A stretch of 51,212 bases of DNA from Paludibacter jiangxiensis (GCA_945870155.1 CAMBSB010000021.1:1-51212), one strand, 5' to 3'; counted from the stretch's first letter, positions 7,044 through 16,122 are shown. The notes: generated from the sequence alone by a model not told the origin. Translations and numbers: made by a program.

Positions 7044-10000
7044 ATGAGCGAACACTTCATTACCAACAAAAAAGGTGAAAAATCTCTGGCTGATATAGTC
7101 AATGGCATATTACCAAACAAAGCAAAAAGTCTGGATTTCTTAGTCGGATATTTTTATTTTTCGGGAATGACTGAGATTTATAAAAACATTGCCGACAAAA
7201 ACATGAGGGTACTTGTTGGATTGGAAATGGAGAAAGAGTTATTGAATAAAACAGCTCAACATGATTACATTCAACAAAACCGAACATCATCACGCCAACA
7301 AATTCGTGCAAATTTCAATGATTCGTTGGTGAATATATTTAATCAAAGTGATTATTTTGAAGGAGATGACAAAGAAGAAGCATTCAAAATTTATTACGAA
7401 AAGATAAAAAACGGAACACTCGAAATACGCAAAACTTATGACCCATGTCATGCTAAGATGTACATTTTTACTTATGGTGAGGAATATAATGAAGGTGGCG
7501 AGCTACCCGGAACTGTAATTACCGGTTCAAGTAATTTGACATTTAATGGTTTACGTGGTCAGAATGAAATTAATGTACGATTTAATAGTAAAAGCGAACA
7601 CAAAGATGCTTGTGCTATTTTTGATGAACTATGGGATAAAGCAATAGTTATAGCCGACAAAGATCATGTAACTGAATTTGAAGAAGGTGTGATCAAACAT
7701 ATCTGGTACGAAAAGAAACCAACTCCTTATCTGATGTATTTACGAGTACTGCACGAATACTTCAGTTTCGATACTTCAAAACGAATTCGTTCTCCACACG
7801 AAATTACCAATGGAAAATTCTATAATTTAAAGTACCAGGAAGATGCTGTGCGCTTAGCTATTGACACATTAAGCAAGCACAACGGTGTAATTGTATCGGA
7901 TGTGGTAGGATTGGGAAAAAGTATTATCGGGTCGTCAGTGGCTCATAATATGAACTTACGCACCATTATAATTGCCCCACCACACCTTGTGCCTCAATGG
8001 GACGATTACAGAACCGAATTTGGTTTTAATGCTAAGGTTTTCAGTAATGGGAAAATTGAAGCTGCATTGGATCATTGTAAATCATTGACTTCGAGAGACG
8101 AAAAATGGCTAATCATTATCGACGAGGCTCACAATTATCGTAACGAATTTACCCGGGATTATGCTTTACTACATGAACTTTGTCAGGGCAATAAAGTGGT
8201 ATTGCTTACAGCCACGCCTTTCAATAATCATCCAGCTGATATATATTCCATTGTAAAGCTATTTCAGATTCCTACCAAGTCAACCTTACAAACAGTTGAA
8301 AATTTAGGTGAAAGTTTCGCAACTTTAATAAAAGAATATAAAGAACTTAAGAAAGGTCAAAAGGAGAAAACTATTGATATAACGGCTCAAAAACGTGAAG
8401 TGGAAAGAATTGCCAATAAAATCCGTGGCATTATTTCACCGCTTGTTATTCGTCGTTCCAGAATTGACCTTGATAAAATTGAAGCCTACAAAGCAGATTT
8501 AAAACTTCAGAAAATTGCATTTCCGGAGGTAGAACCACCCGAAATTTTGGAATATAAATTAGGAGACTTACGTTGTCTATACCAACGAACATTGGAACGC
8601 ATATCGCCAAGGGATTTAGACGATGAGGGAAAGAGCAGTACCGAATACTTTAAAGCGACACGTTATCAACCGGTTTCGTATGTGTTGCCCGAACATGAAA
8701 AAGACTTTCAAGCGGAAGTAGAAGCAGCCGGATTTGAATATAACTTATTCAAAGGTACGCAACGCAACTTATCCAAATTTATGCGCACCTTGTTGGTTCG
8801 TCGTTTTGAGAGTTCACAAAAGGCATTCCATGTTTCGCTTGAAAATATGCGAAAGAATTGCGAGAATATTTTAGTTTGGGCTGACAAACGACAATCAATT
8901 CCAATTTTCAAAAAAGGTCAATTGCCCGATATTGAAAGCATTATAGAAAGCACAAATGATATGTTTCCCGAGTTTGTTGAAGACTCGATAGATGCTGCCA
9001 TATCGAAATTCAAGGAAAAAGGCTTGTTTGAAATCAAACTTAAGTACCTGAAAGATAGCTTTGTCACTGATTTGCAGAAAGATATTTCAATTCTAAAAGC
9101 GATTGAAGCCGACTGGAAAGAAAATGCACATCATGGCGACCCTAAACTAAAAGAATTTCAGGAGATCATTGCTCATAAACTTAAAACAGATAAAAAAAGA
9201 AAGTTAATTGTATTCAGCGAATTTGCCGATACGGTGATTTATGTGGGCGAACAACTCAAAGCGGCCGGATTGCCTGTATTTGTATACACTTCGGCTGAAT
9301 CGTCTGCTACTAATAAAGATATTATCCGAGCCAATTTTGATGCCGGGTTGCCCGAAGCGAAACAACGAAATGACTATCAGGTTTTGGTTGCCACCGATGC
9401 CATTTCGGAAGGATACAACTTGCACCGTGCCGGTTCAATATTTAATTACGATATTCCTTATAATCCGACCAGAGTTATTCAACGAGTGGGACGTATCAAC
9501 CGTATTAATAAAAAGGTATTCGACACACTCTATATTTTCAATTACTTCCCTACCGACATAGGCGAAGCAGAAACACGTGGACGGGAAATATCAACCCTGA
9601 AAATGGATATGATACATGCCATTATGGGCGAAGATACACGCATCCTTACCAGCGATGAACAACTAAAATCGTATTTTCACGAAGAGTACAAAAAACTGTT
9701 TGACAGCAACGAAAGTGAATCGTGGGATACCAAATACAAACAATTGCTCGATTCATTGCAAGGTACTGAGGAATTGAAAAATGCATTGATGCTGCCAATG
9801 CGTTCTCGGGTGCGACGTGAAACACACTTACCCCGCAAAGGTGTTTTGGTTTTTGCCAAAAAAGGAAATGACTATGTATTTAAAATAGGTGCTACCGAAA
9901 CCCTAATTGTGGACATGACCCCAATGGAGGCTTTGAGTTTAATTCAGACAACAGCCGATGAAGTTGCTTTTGATATTAGCAAACAATTTAATAGAGTGTT

Positions 10001-10370
10001 CGAAGAAGTGAAAAAATCCTTGTTTGTACATATCAACAAAGGCGATACCGAAAAATCGAAACGAGAAGCGTTGGACAAAGTACGTGCGGTTATGCAAAGC
10101 CGGGCTTGCGAAATGGAATACCTCGAAGATTTGGTTACCGCCATCGAAATGGATGGTATTTCGGGTTTTGCACTCCGACAAATAAACCGACTGAAAACAG
10201 CCGAATACAGCCACTTGCCTAATAAGATTTCACGTGATTACCTGAAAAAGATACTGAATACCTCGGATGGAATTACACGTGGAAAAGAAACGCTTATTTT
10301 AGCCGAAGAGATTGTATCCGACAGTGTTGTGGATACAGATGAGAATGGACAGTTCAATTTAGATTTATAA
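7044..10370 (+). CDS. PLD-nuclease/SNF2-like helicase fusion, putative restriction or defence subunit
   Basis: The 1108-residue product starts with a phospholipase-D-type nuclease domain (about residues 25-200), with the HxK motif at 136-138 (CHAKMYIF) and GSSNLTFNG at 161-169. A superfamily-2 helicase follows: Walker A in VVGLGKS (287-293), DEAH at 360-363, LTATPF at 388-393, and motif VI in IQRVGRINR near residue 818. PLD nucleases coupled to SF2 ATPases are known in ATP-dependent restriction systems such as NgoAVII and CglI, where they are split over subunits. The next gene is an adenine methylase, so this is probably the DNA translocating and cleaving subunit of a restriction-modification system. 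The C-terminal 250 residues have no domain I recognise. Confidence 0.85.
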   Translation: MSEHFITNKKGEKSLADIVNGILPNKAKSLDFLVGYFYFSGMTEIYKNIADKNMRVLVGLEMEKELLNKTAQHDYIQQNRTSSRQQIRANFNDSLVNIFNQSDYFEGDDKEEAFKIYYEKIKNGTLEIRKTYDPCHAKMYIFTYGEEYNEGGELPGTVITGSSNLTFNGLRGQNEINVRFNSKSEHKDACAIFDELWDKAIVIADKDHVTEFEEGVIKHIWYEKKPTPYLMYLRVLHEYFSFDTSKRIRSPHEITNGKFYNLKYQEDAVRLAIDTLSKHNGVIVSDVVGLGKSIIGSSVAHNMNLRTIIIAPPHLVPQWDDYRTEFGFNAKVFSNGKIEAALDHCKSLTSRDEKWLIIIDEAHNYRNEFTRDYALLHELCQGNKVVLLTATPFNNHPADIYSIVKLFQIPTKSTLQTVENLGESFATLIKEYKELKKGQKEKTIDITAQKREVERIANKIRGIISPLVIRRSRIDLDKIEAYKADLKLQKIAFPEVEPPEILEYKLGDLRCLYQRTLERISPRDLDDEGKSSTEYFKATRYQPVSYVLPEHEKDFQAEVEAAGFEYNLFKGTQRNLSKFMRTLLVRRFESSQKAFHVSLENMRKNCENILVWADKRQSIPIFKKGQLPDIESIIESTNDMFPEFVEDSIDAAISKFKEKGLFEIKLKYLKDSFVTDLQKDISILKAIEADWKENAHHGDPKLKEFQEIIAHKLKTDKKRKLIVFSEFADTVIYVGEQLKAAGLPVFVYTSAESSATNKDIIRANFDAGLPEAKQRNDYQVLVATDAISEGYNLHRAGSIFNYDIPYNPTRVIQRVGRINRINKKVFDTLYIFNYFPTDIGEAETRGREISTLKMDMIHAIMGEDTRILTSDEQLKSYFHEEYKKLFDSNESESWDTKYKQLLDSLQGTEELKNALMLPMRSRVRRETHLPRKGVLVFAKKGNDYVFKIGATETLIVDMTPMEALSLIQTTADEVAFDISKQFNRVFEEVKKSLFVHINKGDTEKSKREALDKVRAVMQSRACEMEYLEDLVTAIEMDGISGFALRQINRLKTAEYSHLPNKISRDYLKKILNTSDGITRGKETLILAEEIVSDSVVDTDENGQFNLDL

Positions 10371-10377
10371 AATAATA

Positions 10378-10402
10378 CTGCCCCCAAACCCCCTAAAGGG
10401 GG
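10378..10402. repeat. G/C-rich intergenic repeat, F orientation
   Basis: It starts CTGCCCCCAAACCC and contains CCCCCTAAAGGGGG, 7 bp after the helicase stop codon. It is paired with the inverted copy at 10481-10504. Confidence 0.85.
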
Positions 10403-10480
10403 ATTAAAGAGTGATATTCCATGTTTTTTACTATTTAATTGAGATTGAAAGAGAATTTTATAGACTAAAGTAGCTTCACA

Positions 10481-10504
10481 TCCCCTTCAGGGGCTTGGGG
10501 CAGA
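10481..10504. repeat. G/C-rich intergenic repeat, R orientation
   Basis: TCCCCTTCAGGGGCTTGGGG followed by CAGA is the reverse complement of the F form, 28 bp before the methylase start. With 10378-10402 it bounds a 127-bp element with terminal inverted repeats. Confidence 0.8.
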
Positions 10505-10532
10505 TAAAACATACATAATTTAAGATCATACA

Positions 10533-13500
10533 ATGTTTGACTTTAAAAACGCATACAATAGAGCCGATTTCTTATCATTTCTGCAACACGATTTCTTGCC
10601 GGAAGATTTCGACCCCAAAGAAGAACCAATAGATATTGACTTTCCTTCGACCTACGCCACCGAAGTGTATAGGATTGGGGTGTGTAAAAGTCTGGAGTTG
10701 GAAGTGTTTGAAGTTTATCACGATTCTTCTCACGATGCCCGTGTAGGTATTTCGAAAGACGCTTTTCAATTATTACTAAAAAAGAGTTTATGCAACAGGG
10801 CATTGGTGGTGTTTGTACCTACTGAAAGCGAACAATATCGTTTATCATTAATTCAAATTGACATTTCGCAAGCCGATAACGAAAGCCGCATTCGTCGTAT
10901 GTATTCCAATCCTCGTAGGTATTCATTCCTATTAGGCAAAGGCGCACACACCAAAACCCCGGAACAGTTTTTAATCAAGAAAGGACGTATCAAACCCAAA
11001 GATGGTTCGATTTTCAAAGATTTACAGGAACGTTTTTCGGTGGAAGTGCTGACCAAACTGTTCTACAAAGAATTGTCCGACTGGTATTTTTGGGCAATCA
11101 AAAACGTAAGTTTTCCCAACGATATTCATGACGATAATGATGACGAAAAGTATAACCTCGAAAATGTAATAAGGCTCATTACCCGCTTGATATTTGTGTG
11201 GTTTTTGAAACAAAAAGACTTAGTTTCAAATGATCTATTCAATAAAGAGTCATTAATGGCTTTATTGAAAGACTTTAAACCGGAAAGTACCACACAAAAT
11301 AATTATTACCGTGCTATACTTCAAAACCTGTTTTTTGCTACTCTGAATCAAGAAATTGGCAAACGTGGCTTTGCCGAAGACAAAGGTTTTCTGCTAAATA
11401 GAGGAACCAATACTGTTAAAAATTTGTATCGTTACGAAAACGAATTTAAGTTGAATACTGCCGAAATAATGAATAAGTTCAGCCGTGTTCCTTTTCTGAA
11501 TGGTGGGCTTTTCGAATGCTTGGATAACAAAGAGAAAGACGGTAAGAAGTATTGCTGGGATGGTTTTAGCCGTGATGCTAAACTACAAGCCAATGTGCCA
11601 AATAAGTTGTTTTTTGCTAAAGAACAGGTAGTTGACCTGAGTAAAGAATACAACGACAAGAAAATGAATGCTGTAAAGGTATCCGGTATTATTGAGATAT
11701 TGGATAAATACAACTTTACGGTGGAAGAAAACACGCCCATTGAAGTGGAGGTGGCTCTCGACCCCGAATTACTTGGAAAAGTATTCGAAAATCTACTGGG
11801 TGCATTTAATCCCGAAACACAAGAAACTGCACGCAAACAAACCGGATCGTTCTACACGCCACGTGAGATTGTAAACTACATGGTAAACGAAAGCCTGATT
11901 GCCTACTTCAAAACCAAAGTACCCGATGTAGCAGAGGAAACACTTCGTTCACTTTTTAGTTACGAGGAAAACAGCGTGGAACTTTCCGAAACTGATTGCG
12001 AAAAACTGATACAAGCCATTTTCAATTGTAAGATACTCGACCCTGCAACCGGCTCGGGTGCATTTCCTATGGGTATATTGCAACAGATGGTACACCTGTT
12101 GCAGAAACTCGACCCCGATAACGAATACTGGAGTCAAATAGTATTGCAAGATGCTCTGAAAGCATTCGAGAATGCTGAACAACAAAATGATGAAGACATA
12201 GACCAGGTAAAAGATGAAATTGACAGTATCTTTAATAATAGTGTAAATAACCCAAACTATGCCCGAAAGCTGTACTTAATCGAAAACTGTATTTACGGAG
12301 TGGATATACAGAGTATAGCTGTACAAATAAGCAAACTTCGATTTTTCATATCTTTGGTATGCGAACAAACACACAGCGACGATGCCAGCGAAAACTTTGG
12401 TATCCGCCCATTGCCAAACCTCGAAACAAAATTTGTGGCCGCCAATACGTTGATAGGCATTGAAAAAGCTGAGGAAGAAATGGAATTGTTTAACGACGAT
12501 CATATAAAGAAATTGATAGACAAGCTACAACATTTACGCCACCGACAGTTTACAGTAACAAATGCTGCCGACAAGAAAAAACTTCGAGATAAAGATAAAG
12601 AGCTTCGGTTTGAAATTGAAAACGAAGTCACACAATTGTATGTAAAACACAAAGATGAAAACAGAGTTTTTTTTATGAGGCAAAAAACTCTTATGGAAAA
12701 AGAGTTGGAATTATTAGATAGAAGCGTGGTAAAAAGTACTTCGGCTGCTACATTATTTGGTGACACCGATACAAAAACATACAAACCCAACGAAAAAAGG
12801 CGAAAAGAGCTAAATGAAGCAATCAAAACAGTTGACAAAAAATTAGAAGATGCCGGTAAACTATCACGCCTCGATGTCGTAGTACGTTTGGCTCAACAAC
12901 TTACTTCTTGGAATCCTTATGATCAAAATGATAGATCGTCATTCTTTGATGCCGAATGGATGTTTGGCTTAAAAGTAGGTTTTGATATAGTAATTGGGAA
13001 TCCACCTTATATAAAAGAATACACAGATAAATCAGCTTTTGATGGTATTCGTGATTCTGATTATTATCAAGGGAAGATGGATTTATGGTATTTGTTTGCA
13101 TGTAAAGGTATTGATTTTCTAAATAATGCTGGACACTTATGTTTTATCGCCACAAATAATTGGGTAACTAATTCAGGGGCGAGCAAAATGAGAAACAAAG
13201 TTGTCTCTGATTCAAAAATAATTCAATTAGTTGATTTTGGAAACTTTATGATATTTGAAAGTGCAAGTATTCAAACTATGGTAATGATTTTTGAAAAGAA
13301 CAAAGTTGTTGACAATTATAGTTTTGATTTCAGAAAGTTATCCGGAAATACTACTAAAACTGATTCTATTGATTTATTGTTTAAGAACGAAAATTCAAAA
13401 GCAACATACCTTATTCCAACATTAAATCGTGTTCAAAACTTAGATTCTTTACTGACTTTCAATAACTCCTCAGATGATTCAATTTTAGATAAAGTCAAAA

Positions 13501-14384
13501 GTAGAGGCAATTATGTTTTAGATGAAAGAAATGAAGTTGCTCAAGGAATTGTTTTTCCTCAGGACACTTTAAATAGAAAGAACAAAATAAAATTAGGGGA
13601 TACTTTTAAAATAGGAGAAGGAATATTTGAATTAAGCAATTCAGAAATAGAAAATTTAGGTTTAACAACAAAAGAATTAGAATTAATTAAACCATATTTT
13701 ACAACCAATCAAATTCAAAAGTATTATACTGCATCTTCCCATTCATCATGGCTTATTTATACAGATTCAAGGTATAATAATCCTAATTGTTTGAATGAAT
13801 ATCCAATTTTAAAACAACATTTGGATAGGTTTGCGGATGTAATTACGTCTGATAATAAACCTTATGGTTTACACAGAGCAAGAAATCAAAAATTTTTCAT
13901 AGGAGAAAAAATTATTGTTCAACGCAAATGTGTGGGATATCCTTCGTTTTCTTATGCCGATTTTGATACTTATGTTTCAGCAACCTTTTATGTGATAAAA
14001 TCAGACTCAATTAATCATAAATACTTACTTGGGTTGCTGAATTCAAAGTTGATTGAATTTTGGTTGAAAAAGAAAGGTAAAATGCAAGGTGATAATTTTC
14101 AGTTAGATAAAGAACCTTTGCTTGATATTCCAATTCACAAACCAACAGAAAAGGAACAATACTCTATCATAAATTATGTTGACCAAATTCTATCTTCCAA
14201 ACAAACAAATCCTCAATCGCCCACCACTGCTTTGGAGCGCAAAATAGATGAAGTGGTTTTCAAGCTCTACGACTTAACTTATGCCGAAGTGCTGGTGGTA
14301 TGTCCTGATTTTTGGCTAAGTGAGGGGGAGTATGGGGAAATAAATGTGGTAGAGTATGAGGCTGTAAATTCTGAAGTATTATAA
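10533..14384 (+). CDS. Eco57I-like N6-adenine DNA methyltransferase with target-recognition domain
   Basis: The 1283-residue product has the class-gamma-type methylase order: SAM-binding motif I in ILDPATGSGAFPMG near residue 502, and catalytic motif NPPY at 823-826 (DIVIGNPPYIKEY). The segment after NPPY to about residue 1225 is a target-recognition-like region that ends with LLGLLNSKLIEFWLKKKG. The N-terminal 400 residues are conserved-looking, but I see no clear PD-(D/E)xK nuclease, so cleavage probably comes from the PLD-helicase encoded upstream. The gene likely protects host DNA and sets the specificity. GC content falls from about 40% to about 25% across the recognition region (roughly 12,960-14,215) and then returns. 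It is followed after 20 bp by the ORF6N gene. Confidence 0.87.
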   Translation: MFDFKNAYNRADFLSFLQHDFLPEDFDPKEEPIDIDFPSTYATEVYRIGVCKSLELEVFEVYHDSSHDARVGISKDAFQLLLKKSLCNRALVVFVPTESEQYRLSLIQIDISQADNESRIRRMYSNPRRYSFLLGKGAHTKTPEQFLIKKGRIKPKDGSIFKDLQERFSVEVLTKLFYKELSDWYFWAIKNVSFPNDIHDDNDDEKYNLENVIRLITRLIFVWFLKQKDLVSNDLFNKESLMALLKDFKPESTTQNNYYRAILQNLFFATLNQEIGKRGFAEDKGFLLNRGTNTVKNLYRYENEFKLNTAEIMNKFSRVPFLNGGLFECLDNKEKDGKKYCWDGFSRDAKLQANVPNKLFFAKEQVVDLSKEYNDKKMNAVKVSGIIEILDKYNFTVEENTPIEVEVALDPELLGKVFENLLGAFNPETQETARKQTGSFYTPREIVNYMVNESLIAYFKTKVPDVAEETLRSLFSYEENSVELSETDCEKLIQAIFNCKILDPATGSGAFPMGILQQMVHLLQKLDPDNEYWSQIVLQDALKAFENAEQQNDEDIDQVKDEIDSIFNNSVNNPNYARKLYLIENCIYGVDIQSIAVQISKLRFFISLVCEQTHSDDASENFGIRPLPNLETKFVAANTLIGIEKAEEEMELFNDDHIKKLIDKLQHLRHRQFTVTNAADKKKLRDKDKELRFEIENEVTQLYVKHKDENRVFFMRQKTLMEKELELLDRSVVKSTSAATLFGDTDTKTYKPNEKRRKELNEAIKTVDKKLEDAGKLSRLDVVVRLAQQLTSWNPYDQNDRSSFFDAEWMFGLKVGFDIVIGNPPYIKEYTDKSAFDGIRDSDYYQGKMDLWYLFACKGIDFLNNAGHLCFIATNNWVTNSGASKMRNKVVSDSKIIQLVDFGNFMIFESASIQTMVMIFEKNKVVDNYSFDFRKLSGNTTKTDSIDLLFKNENSKATYLIPTLNRVQNLDSLLTFNNSSDDSILDKVKSRGNYVLDERNEVAQGIVFPQDTLNRKNKIKLGDTFKIGEGIFELSNSEIENLGLTTKELELIKPYFTTNQIQKYYTASSHSSWLIYTDSRYNNPNCLNEYPILKQHLDRFADVITSDNKPYGLHRARNQKFFIGEKIIVQRKCVGYPSFSYADFDTYVSATFYVIKSDSINHKYLLGLLNSKLIEFWLKKKGKMQGDNFQLDKEPLLDIPIHKPTEKEQYSIINYVDQILSSKQTNPQSPTTALERKIDEVVFKLYDLTYAEVLVVCPDFWLSEGEYGEINVVEYEAVNSEVL

Positions 14385-14404
14385 AAGAACCAATTATTAA
14401 ATAC

Positions 14405-14965
14405 ATGGAAAACGAATTAATAGCTACTCAACAATCTGACATACAAAATCTTGTATATTCTGTTCGAGGAAAAAAAGTAATGCTCGATTCCGATTTGGGT
14501 AAGATTTATGGTGTAACTACCAGTAGGCTCAATGAACAAGTAAAACGCAATCAACATCGTTTTCCGGCCGATTTTATGTTTCAGCTTACCAAAGAAGAAT
14601 GGGATGATTTGATGTCGCAAAATGCGATATCAAACGTGGAGGATGATTTGATGTCGCAAAATGCGATATCAAACAGAGGTGGTCGTCGTAAACTTCCTTA
14701 TGCATTTACTGAGCATGGCGCATTAATGTTAGCAAGTGTATTAAATACAGCTCAAGCTATTTCTGCAAGCCTTCAGGTAGTGAGGGTGTTTGTAAAAATA
14801 CGCGAAATAGTATCCACCAATCAGGAACTTTCCCAAAAATTAACTGTACTGGAAACCAAATACGACAGTCAGTTCAAAGAAGTTTTTGATGCACTACGTC
14901 AGTTAATGTCAGTGTCAACTACTGATGCCGAACATCTCATTTTAAAGAAAGGAATAAAAGAATGA
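14405..14965 (+). CDS. ORF6N-domain protein with internally duplicated palindromic segment
   Basis: The 186-residue product has an ORF6N domain (residues about 15-105), typified by RGKKVMLDSDLGKIYGVTT and by LPYAFTEHGALMLASVL. ORF6N is a phage-derived DNA-binding domain related to BRO-N and KilA-N. A C-terminal coiled-coil-like segment (ELSQKLTVLETKYDSQFKEV) suggests dimerisation. A 13-residue unit, DDLMSQNAISN plus two residues, is present twice in tandem (residues 67-92). It lies 20 bp after the methylase and overlaps the next gene by 4 bp (ATGA), so it is part of that operon. It could be a regulator of the restriction system or an accessory DNA-binding subunit; its role is unknown. Confidence 0.82.
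   Translation: MENELIATQQSDIQNLVYSVRGKKVMLDSDLGKIYGVTTSRLNEQVKRNQHRFPADFMFQLTKEEWDDLMSQNAISNVEDDLMSQNAISNRGGRRKLPYAFTEHGALMLASVLNTAQAISASLQVVRVFVKIREIVSTNQELSQKLTVLETKYDSQFKEVFDALRQLMSVSTTDAEHLILKKGIKE
14602..14674. repeat. Tandem 39-bp-period duplication with palindromic units in the ORF6N gene
   Basis: A 34-bp sequence (14602-14635) is repeated exactly at 14641-14674 with a period of 39 bp, that is 13 codons. Each copy contains a 27-bp palindrome (14608-14634 and 14647-14673) with 12-bp arms, one G/T mismatch and the 3-nt loop AAA. Confidence 0.92.
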
Positions 14966-15972
14966 TAGTCCCTAAAAGTTTAAAAGAGTTGGATAACCTC
15001 ATTTCAGATGGTGTTGAAGAAAGTATTCAGCTTGAATATAAATCAGCTGATGCGCTCCAAAATACAGATCCTTATAAAAAAGAAATAGCTAAGGACGTAA
15101 GTGCTATGGCAAATTCTGCCGGTGGAGTAATCATATACGGCATAAAAGAGTTTGGTACGGGCGAAAAAAAACATCTGCCCGAAAGAATAACACCAGTAAA
15201 CCGTTCAGTAATTTCAAAAGAATGGTTGGATCAGGTGATTTCGAATGGTATAAGTCCTAAAATTGATGGGCTAAGGATTTACCCTATTGCTTTAGAACAA
15301 GTTGATGAAGTAGTTTATGTAGTTGAGATTCCACAAAGTTCAACAGCACACCAAAACACAAAAGAATTCAGATACTATAAGCGATATAATTTCGAGGTAG
15401 TTCCCATGCTCGATTATGAAATAAAAGATATAATGAATCGATTGAAATATCCGGTAATTGAACTGGATTTTGAGATTGAAGAATATACTTATGAAGAAGG
15501 TAAAAACTCATTCCTTCCTCAATATAAGCCATTCTCGTTTGGCAAAGAAGCTGTAGAGCCTCCCAAAAAGTATATTACGATTTATACATTAAAAGTTTTT
15601 CCGGTAAACAAGGGTAAAGTGTTTGCCAATTATATTAATTACTATGTGCAATTACCTGAAATAATTTGCGATTCAGAAGCTATTAGTCATTTGAAAAAAC
15701 CAGCAGTGGGTATAGTTGAATTTTATGGAGAAAACACTTTCAGAGATGTAGTCCGCGTTAAAAATGCTGGTTTAGGATTTGTTCCTGAATATGGCCCTTC
15801 ACGTTTCGACCCCGTATTGCCAGGATTAAAAGGCAGATCAGAAAAGATAAAATTGGATGAAAAATTTCAATCAGTTGATTGCGAAATTTCGTGGATAGTG
15901 TACGCAGATAATGCCAGTCCACAAAAAGGTAGTGTGAAATTAAATGAGATACCTATAAAAACTACAAAGTAA
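14962..15972 (+). CDS. Schlafen/AlbA_2-domain protein
   Basis: The 336-residue product carries an AlbA_2 (Schlafen-type) domain: SIQLEYKSAD at residues 21-30, DVSAMANSAGGVIIYGI at 45-61, and EFRYYKRYNFEVVPM at about 134-148. Such domains are ATP-binding or nuclease-like, and in bacteria they are often found next to restriction or phage-defence genes. The second half (residues 160-336) is a beta-rich region I do not recognise. The ATG overlaps the ORF6N stop (ATGA), so translation is probably coupled. It is the last clear gene of the island. Confidence 0.8.
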   Translation: MIVPKSLKELDNLISDGVEESIQLEYKSADALQNTDPYKKEIAKDVSAMANSAGGVIIYGIKEFGTGEKKHLPERITPVNRSVISKEWLDQVISNGISPKIDGLRIYPIALEQVDEVVYVVEIPQSSTAHQNTKEFRYYKRYNFEVVPMLDYEIKDIMNRLKYPVIELDFEIEEYTYEEGKNSFLPQYKPFSFGKEAVEPPKKYITIYTLKVFPVNKGKVFANYINYYVQLPEIICDSEAISHLKKPAVGIVEFYGENTFRDVVRVKNAGLGFVPEYGPSRFDPVLPGLKGRSEKIKLDEKFQSVDCEISWIVYADNASPQKGSVKLNEIPIKTTK

Positions 15973-16067
15973 TGGAGTTAATTTATGATTATTGGGTAGG
16001 ACATTTGACAAATGTAGAGCAAACACTAAAACGAAGTATATATTGCGTATTTTCAACATTATTCTAA
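15972..16067 (+). CDS. Possible 31-residue ORF coupled to the AlbA_2 gene
   Basis: The stop of the AlbA_2 gene overlaps an ATG by one base (TAATG), and this frame stays open for 31 codons to the TAA at 16065. The peptide begins MELIYDYWVGHLTNVEQTL and resembles nothing I know. The overlap suggests translational coupling, but the ORF may equally be a remnant of a lost downstream gene or chance. Confidence 0.25.
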   Translation: MELIYDYWVGHLTNVEQTLKRSIYCVFSTLF

Positions 16068-16076
16068 AACCCACTA

Positions 16077-16122
16077 CCCCTCGTTTGCAACGAGGGGCAA
16101 ATGGTTCAGCGTTTGCAACGCT
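16077..16122. repeat. Two adjacent REP-like hairpins with a shared GTTTGCAAC core
   Basis: CCCCTCGTT/AACGAGGGG (16077-16097) and AGCGTT/AACGCT (16108-16122) both form stems around the loop TGC. They resemble REP-type palindromes and mark the right edge of the island. The rest of 16123-16309 shows no gene or clear signal. Confidence 0.7.

Noticed and set aside
9241-9561. 106-codon ORF in another frame inside the helicase gene
   Set aside because: It overlaps the conserved helicase C-terminal motifs in a different frame and shows no recognisable protein features.
10533-14384. Single-chain Type IIG or Type ISP enzyme
   Set aside because: I could not find a convincing PD-(D/E)xK nuclease in the N-terminal region, and the helicase is on a separate gene.
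6990-15972. Assignment of the island to DISARM or BREX
   Set aside because: A helicase, a methylase and a PLD domain recall DISARM, but DrmA and DrmB are absent and the PLD is fused to the helicase. No PglZ, BrxC or BrxL is present for BREX.
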